Positions 59,560 to 64,000 of a DNA stretch of 64,000 nt are shown piece by piece. Position numbers and translations under genes: made by a program. How positions within the stretch are numbered: position 1 is the stretch's first letter; the number at the start of each line of letters is the position of its first letter. Below the pieces are notes generated by a model. It saw nothing but the letters and a program-made list of their open reading frames with translations, was not told where the DNA came from and made no database searches. The DNA comes from Opitutaceae bacterium (GTDB lineage Bacteria > Verrucomicrobiota > Verrucomicrobiia > Opitutales > Opitutaceae): assembly GCA_003151495.1 (NCBI GenBank), contig PLXR01000015.1, positions 6,215 to 70,214 on the forward strand, read 5' to 3'.

Positions 59560-59942
59560 GGAGGCTCGTCCTTCTCATATCCGTCCTGCTCCTGCCGCCG
59601 TCTGTTTCCCGGGCCGAGGACCGGGTGATCTATCCCCGCACGCCCGCATCCGCCGGCGTCGCTGTCGAGAAGCCCGTCACGGGGGTTAGCCCGATGCTTC
59701 TCGTCTCCGCGCTTTTCGCCGCTTCTGCCGGAGGATGGCTCCTCTGGTGCCAGCGCCGGTCTCCGCTCGGGCTGACGGGGTCGCAGGCTCGCAAGCTCTC
59801 AGTCGCGGAGACCCGCTCGCTCGGCAACCGCCAGTACCTCGTCGTCGCCGACTACGACGGCAGGAAATTCCTGTTGGGTGTGTGTCCCGGGCGTATCGAC
59901 CTGCTCTCCCCAATCGGAGACGAATCCAGAAGGATCCCGTGA
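59556..59942 (+). CDS. fliO: Flagellar biosynthesis protein FliO
   Basis: FliO assists assembly of the FliP ring. The 128-residue protein has a signal-like N-terminus (LLISVLLLPPSVSRAED), one membrane segment (MLLVSALFAASAGGWLLW, about 47-64) and a small cytoplasmic SpoA-like domain (LSVAETRSLGNRQYLVVADYDGRKFLLGVCPGRIDLL) typical of FliO. It overlaps fliN and fliP by 4 nt each. Confidence 0.9.
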   Translation: MRRLVLLISVLLLPPSVSRAEDRVIYPRTPASAGVAVEKPVTGVSPMLLVSALFAASAGGWLLWCQRRSPLGLTGSQARKLSVAETRSLGNRQYLVVADYDGRKFLLGVCPGRIDLLSPIGDESRRIP

Positions 59943-60778
59943 GACCGTTGAGCAGGATTATTCACGGGCTGGCCCTGGCGCTTCTCTTCTTTGTATCCCC
60001 GGGCCGGGCCCAAAACGCCGCCGTTGCCGCTCAGGCGCCTGCCCTGAGCCAGACGGGCAGCCTCCTGACCCAGAGTCCAGCGGGCTCCACCGCCAAGCCG
60101 GCCGATCCCCTTCGCCTCTCGATCAACCTAGAGGGCGCGGAGCGACCCGCCCAGATGAGTGTCGCGGTGCAGATCGTCCTGCTGATGACGCTCCTTTCGG
60201 TGGCGCCGTCGCTCGTCTTGCTGATGACGAGCTTCACGCGAATCGTCATTGTGCTCGGGTTCGTCCGCACGGCACTTGGTGTCCCGAGCGCCCCGTCGAA
60301 CCAGATCATCATCGGACTCTCCCTCTTTCTCACCTTCTTCATCATGGGGCCAACATTCGACCGCGTTAATAAGGAGGCCCTCCAGCCCTACCTTGCGGGA
60401 CACATGACCTCCCCGGACGCGCTCGACCGGGCTTCCGCCCCGATGAAGGAGTTCATGCTGAAGCAGACCCGCACTCGCGACCTGGAATATTTCCTCGAGC
60501 TGGGCGGCTACGGCCCGACGGCGGTGAAGGACCTGCCGATCCGCGTGGTCATCCCCGCCTTCGTTATCAGCGAGCTACAGACCGCTTTCCAAATGGGATT
60601 CCTGCTCTTCCTTCCCTTCCTCGTCATCGATTTCCTGGTATCCTCGGTCCTGATGGCGCTTGGGATGATGATGATGCCCCCCAACGTGGTTTCCCTTCCG
60701 TTCAAGCTGCTGCTCTTCGTCCTCGTGGACGGCTGGCACCTGATCGTGAAATCGCTGGTGCAGAGCTTCCTCAACTGA
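59939..60778 (+). CDS. fliP: Flagellar export gate protein FliP
   Basis: FliP forms the core of the export gate. The 279-residue protein starts with GTG at 59939, giving a signal peptide (IIHGLALALLFFVSPGRAQ). The family signature appears in MTSFTRIVIVLGFVRTALGVPSAPSNQIIIGLSLFLTFFIMGP (about 95-137), and the C-terminal part is FVISELQTAFQMGFLLFLPFLVIDFLVSSVLMALGMMMMPP. FliP normally has a cleaved signal, as here. Confidence 0.96.
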   Translation: MRPLSRIIHGLALALLFFVSPGRAQNAAVAAQAPALSQTGSLLTQSPAGSTAKPADPLRLSINLEGAERPAQMSVAVQIVLLMTLLSVAPSLVLLMTSFTRIVIVLGFVRTALGVPSAPSNQIIIGLSLFLTFFIMGPTFDRVNKEALQPYLAGHMTSPDALDRASAPMKEFMLKQTRTRDLEYFLELGGYGPTAVKDLPIRVVIPAFVISELQTAFQMGFLLFLPFLVIDFLVSSVLMALGMMMMPPNVVSLPFKLLLFVLVDGWHLIVKSLVQSFLN

Positions 60779-60785
60779 TCCAACC

Positions 60786-61055
60786 ATGAATCCGGAACTA
60801 GCCGTCGATCTCTTCAAATCCACGATCCTCTTCGCGCTCTATATCGTCGCGCCCTTCCTGATCACTATGCTGGTCGTCGGCCTGATCACGAGTCTGTTTC
60901 AGGCGGTGACCTCCATGCAGGAGCAAACGGTCACATTCGCCCCGAAGCTCCTTGCGCTTTCCGCGCTCGCGCTGCTGCTGGCGCCGTGGCTGCTGCGTTC
61001 GCTTTCGGAGTACACGATAACGATCTTCGCCCGCATGGCGACGCTGGCACATTGA
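60786..61055 (+). CDS. fliQ: Flagellar export gate protein FliQ
   Basis: FliQ is an export gate subunit. The 89-residue protein has two membrane segments and the conserved GLITSLFQAVTSMQEQTVTFAPK segment. It starts 7 nt after fliP. Confidence 0.95.
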   Translation: MNPELAVDLFKSTILFALYIVAPFLITMLVVGLITSLFQAVTSMQEQTVTFAPKLLALSALALLLAPWLLRSLSEYTITIFARMATLAH

Positions 61056-61076
61056 CCGAGGCGGGTCCCCGCTCGA

Positions 61077-61829
61077 ATGACCGTCGGCTACCTGCTAACG
61101 TGGATGATGGTGTTCCTGCGCGGCCTGGGTGTCGTGCTGCAGCTGCCAATGCTGCAGAATCATGCGCCTCCGGTGATTGTGCGCATCGCCTTTGCGGTCT
61201 GCCTTGCCTCGCTAATCTCGGGACTGCTCCCTGACGCCCATCTGCCCGCGAATGTCTGGGCGCTGGCGTTTGCCGCGGGCGGTGAGGTGCTTCTTGGCCT
61301 CGCGCTCGGGTTCATAGCCCGCATGGCCTTCTCGGCCGTGGAGATGGCGGGGCGGATGATTGCCTCGGAGATCGGCATGGCGGCGACCCCCGGGCTTGGG
61401 GCGCCCGAGATAGGCTCCGAGTCCCTTGCGGCCTTCCTTTCGGCGCTCGCCGTGGTGCTTTTCTTCCTCCTGGGTGGCCATTTGGCGGTCATTAGCGGAT
61501 TCAGCCGGAGCTTCCTCCTTGCTGCGCCGGGGGCCCCGGCACTCGACGCGGCAGCGGGAGACCAGGTCATCCTTGCAACCGCGCACATGATTGAGCTCGG
61601 CCTGCGGATTGCGGCGCCATTCATTGCCCTAAATTTCCTCGTCACCCTCGCTTTCTCCGCGCTGGGGAGGGCGGTCCCGCGAACGAATGTCTTCGTCATC
61701 AGCTTCTCCGTGCGATCGCTCATGGGTATGGGCCTCCTGGCGAGCGCCGGCACCCTTCTCGCCCGGTACCTCATAGCCGAATTCGCCGCGATCCCCGAGC
61801 AGATGATGCGAATCCTGCCGATTAGGTGA
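61077..61829 (+). CDS. fliR: Flagellar export gate protein FliR
   Basis: FliR completes the FliPQR gate. The 250-residue protein has about six membrane segments and the family motifs [34 protein letters not shown] (about 63-96) and [24 protein letters not shown]. The next gene, flhB, is separated by 376 bp and has its own promoter element. Confidence 0.94.
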   Translation: MTVGYLLTWMMVFLRGLGVVLQLPMLQNHAPPVIVRIAFAVCLASLISGLLPDAHLPANVWALAFAAGGEVLLGLALGFIARMAFSAVEMAGRMIASEIGMAATPGLGAPEIGSESLAAFLSALAVVLFFLLGGHLAVISGFSRSFLLAAPGAPALDAAAGDQVILATAHMIELGLRIAAPFIALNFLVTLAFSALGRAVPRTNVFVISFSVRSLMGMGLLASAGTLLARYLIAEFAAIPEQMMRILPIR

Positions 61830-62174
61830 CTCGCGGCGAAGGGCGCGTGCCGGTCCCCGCATCCGGCGGCCGAACACTCCCATCTTGGTGTGTGACCCAG
61901 GCGGCCCGCAGCTAATTCAGCCGGATCCGGCGGGGCAGGGGCGCGGAAGGGCAACGCTGGACAATGAAACCCGTGGCGAAGTTCGTGCCCGGACACGGGA
62001 ATGAGGGCTGCGGGGCGGCGCGGAGCGCGTCCGATCCAACAGCGGCGACGCGTCGGGCAAATTTTGCCGTAATTTTTACCTCCAAAACGCGCGGACGTCG
62101 CACCGCGGCATCTCAGGAATTCAGAAAGGTTTAAAACGTTGGGCTATAATCGATAACAACGCCCCGTGACGCCT
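61830..62174. other. Spacer between fliR and flhB
   Basis: No gene is seen. A short palindrome ggcaaa-t-tttgcc near 62057 followed by a T-rich stretch could be a weak transcript end for the fliR operon. CTATAATC near 62143-62150 contains a TATAAT box without a good -35. Confidence 0.4.
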
Positions 62175-62190
62175 TGGCATCGGCGTTGCT
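62175..62190 (+). promoter_or_regulatory. Sigma-54 promoter of flhB-flhA
   Basis: TGGCATC, 4 nt, TTGCT closely matches TGGCACG-N4-TTGCW, with the invariant GG and GC doublets correctly spaced. The predicted start site is only about 5 nt before the flhB ATG. Confidence 0.7.
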
Positions 62191-62205
62191 AATTGCGGCT
62201 ACCCA

Positions 62206-63309
62206 ATGGCTGACCAAGAAAACGACCAGAAAACCGAGCAACCGACCGAGCGTCGTTTGAGTGATGCGGTAGAGCACGGGCAGATCGCAAAGAGCCCGGA
62301 GCTCAATGTCGTGCTTTCCCTTGCGGCTGCGCTCGGGGTGCTGGCCTTCACCGCTCAGACGACGGCGGACAGCCTTGCCGAATACTCGGTTTCGACCTTT
62401 TCGCGCTTTGCGACGACAAACGTCAACACCGACACGGTTACGGTCCAGCTGGGCGAGATGATGTCCCTTCTCGGGCGGGCGCTGGCACCAGTCCTGGTGG
62501 CATGCATCGGCGCGGCTCTCCTCTCCAACGGCTTTCAGAGCGGTTTCCAGCTCTCGCCCAAGGCGATGACGGTAAAGTGGGACGCCATAAACCCGGCGGC
62601 AGGGTTCGGCCGCATCTTCTCGAAGAGCACCCTGGTCCGCACGGGCATCGACATCCTCAAGCTTCTGGCGATCGGGTTCGCCCTGTATGTGGGCGCCCGG
62701 ACTTTCTTCGCGGACCCGCTCTTCACCGCCCCGGTCGAGACCGCATACCTCGGGCGATTCCTCTACCTGGCTTCCGTGGGCTTCCTCGGGAGACTCCTGT
62801 TCTCCTTGGGGATCATCGCCGGTATCAGCTACGCGTGGGAGCGGTTCAAGACCTCGAAGGAGCTGATGATGACCAAGGAGGAGGTAAAGGATGACAGGCG
62901 CAGCACCGAGGGGAACCAGCTCATGAAGGGCGCCATGCGCCGCATGGCCCGAAGGCTGATGCAGAAGCAGATGCTCTCCGCTGTGCCTACGGCGGACGTG
63001 GTCGTCACCAACCCGACCCACTTTGCCGTAGCCCTAAAGTACGAGCGGGGAATCGACAAGGCCCCCGTCGTGCTCGCCAAGGGCGACAACCGCTTCGCGC
63101 TCCGCATCAAGGCGATCGCCGCCGAGCACGGCGTCCCGGTGATCGAGAACAAGCCCGTGGCCCGGGTCCTTTTCGCGATGGGCAAGGTAGGGGAGGTCAT
63201 CCCGCCGGAGCTCTACCAGGCAGTCGCCGAGATTCTGGCGGTCGTCTACCGCACGCACCGGTACTATTTCCACAAATTGAAGAGCCGCCGCCTGGAGGGA
63301 GCCGCCTAA
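62206..63309 (+). CDS. flhB: Flagellar export switch protein FlhB
   Basis: FlhB controls export substrate order and self-cleaves at NPTH. The 367-residue protein starts MADQENDQKTEQPTERRLSDA, the expected N-terminus. It has four membrane segments (to about residue 215) and a cytoplasmic domain with the cleavage motif NPTHFAVALKYE (Asn269). The C-terminal RVLFAMGKVGEVIPPELYQAVAEILAVVY is typical. Start and flhA spacing (3 nt) are clear. Confidence 0.96.
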   Translation: MADQENDQKTEQPTERRLSDAVEHGQIAKSPELNVVLSLAAALGVLAFTAQTTADSLAEYSVSTFSRFATTNVNTDTVTVQLGEMMSLLGRALAPVLVACIGAALLSNGFQSGFQLSPKAMTVKWDAINPAAGFGRIFSKSTLVRTGIDILKLLAIGFALYVGARTFFADPLFTAPVETAYLGRFLYLASVGFLGRLLFSLGIIAGISYAWERFKTSKELMMTKEEVKDDRRSTEGNQLMKGAMRRMARRLMQKQMLSAVPTADVVVTNPTHFAVALKYERGIDKAPVVLAKGDNRFALRIKAIAAEHGVPVIENKPVARVLFAMGKVGEVIPPELYQAVAEILAVVYRTHRYYFHKLKSRRLEGAA

Positions 63310-63312
63310 GCA

Positions 63313-64000
63313 ATGCCCATCAGCTCGAACAGCTATATCACGAGGATCCTGGCCCGTGCCGACCTCATCTTCACCTTTGCCCTCTTCGGCACGGTCCTGC
63401 TCCTGGTACTGCCGATAGCGCCGTTCCTGATCGACATCCTGCTGGCGCTCAACATCGGGCTCTCGCTCCTCGTGCTGCTAGCGATCGTCTACGTGAAGGA
63501 CCCGCCGGAGTTCTCGGGATTCCCGACGATGCTGCTGGGCCTCACCCTGTTCAGGCTGGCTCTCAACATCAGCTCGACTCGCCAGATCCTGGTCCACGGA
63601 TTCGCCGGCCACATCATCGACGCCTTCGGCCATTTCGTGATCCAGGGCAACTACATCGTTGGGGCGGTCGTGTTCCTTATCCTCGTAGTGATCAACTTCG
63701 TGGTCATCACGAAGGGTGCGGGCCGCATAGCCGAGGTCAGCGCCCGCTTCACGCTGGACGCCCTCCCCGGGAAACAGATGGCCATCGACGCCGAGCTGAA
63801 CGCGGGGATCATCGACGAGGCCACCGCCACCGCGAGGCGGCTGAAGATGCAGAAGGCCGCGGACTTCTACGGCGCGATGGACGGAGCCTCGAAGTTTGTG
63901 AGGGGCGACGCCATCGCAGGCATCCTAATCACTCTGGTGAATGTCATTGGCGGCTTTGCGATCGGGGTGTTCCAGATGGGAATGTCACTGGGCGAGTCCC
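63313..64000 (+). CDS. flhA: Flagellar export gate protein FlhA (truncated by the window end)
   Basis: FlhA is the large export gate protein that binds chaperone-substrate complexes. Only the first 229 residues are in the window. They include several membrane segments and the highly conserved FHIPEP-family region: [30 protein letters not shown] (about 58-87), [36 protein letters not shown] and the [26 protein letters not shown] stretch. It starts 3 nt after flhB. Confidence 0.96.
   Translation, partial: MPISSNSYITRILARADLIFTFALFGTVLLLVLPIAPFLIDILLALNIGLSLLVLLAIVYVKDPPEFSGFPTMLLGLTLFRLALNISSTRQILVHGFAGHIIDAFGHFVIQGNYIVGAVVFLILVVINFVVITKGAGRIAEVSARFTLDALPGKQMAIDAELNAGIIDEATATARRLKMQKAADFYGAMDGASKFVRGDAIAGILITLVNVIGGFAIGVFQMGMSLGES

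Overview
This 64 kb, GC-rich window has two parts with different character. Positions 1 to about 8,870 look planctomycete-like. They encode a cytochrome-plus-WD40 protein, an alpha/beta hydrolase, a DoxX-like membrane protein, five minus-strand tRNA genes separated by a dispersed repeat family, and a DUF1549/DUF1553 plus DUF1501 gene pair. Spacers here are full of long perfect palindromes. From about 8,888 onward the style changes: Arg AGG and Gly GGG codons become common, the palindromes disappear, and the genes form a bacterial flagellum and chemotaxis region that would fit a motile Verrucomicrobia (Opitutaceae-like) genome. The organism assignment is inference from gene content and style; no marker gene such as 16S rRNA is present. 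The switch falls at the end of the DUF1501 gene and may be either horizontal transfer or an assembly chimera.

Layout: 8.9-11.4 kb, a DUF2231-like/cytochrome/LRR protein and an NHL beta-propeller. 11.5-19.1 kb, a peptidyl-prolyl isomerase lipoprotein, two HDOD proteins, and an operon of hybrid histidine kinase, secreted Pro-rich protein, TPR protein and FlgN-like chaperone. 19.4-29.9 kb, a glycosylation island: two SPINDLY-type O-GlcNAc-transferase-like proteins, three other glycosyltransferase-like proteins, and an FdtA/FdtB-like pair for a 3-amino-3,6-dideoxy sugar. 30.2-35.7 kb, late flagellar genes: flagellin, filament cap FliD with an unusual C-terminal CFI-box-like domain, an FlgM-like protein, FliS, a FliT-like protein and an orphan gene. 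36.0-47.2 kb, an NtrC-type sigma-54 activator and chemotaxis genes (cheX, a REC-REC-STAS protein, cheW, cheA, an HDOD gene, cheD, a REC/HD-GYP gene, cheB, cheR). 47.5-64 kb, a long flagellar assembly operon (flgBC fliEFGHIJ, a MotE-like gene, fliK flgDE fliLMNOPQR) followed by flhB and a truncated flhA.

The regulatory reading is unusually clear. At least a dozen upstream regions carry sigma-28 (FliA) type promoters close to TAAAGTTT-N11-GCCGATAA, tying glycosyltransferase, chemotaxis, HDOD and unknown genes to the late flagellar regulon. Two early structural transcription units (flgB and flhB) carry sigma-54 type elements placed exactly 31 nt upstream of the start codon, consistent with the GAFTGA-containing activator encoded at 36 kb. 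Several of these promoters predict leaderless or nearly leaderless mRNAs. FliA, CheY, MCP receptors, MotA/B and the rod/ring genes are not in the window and presumably lie elsewhere.
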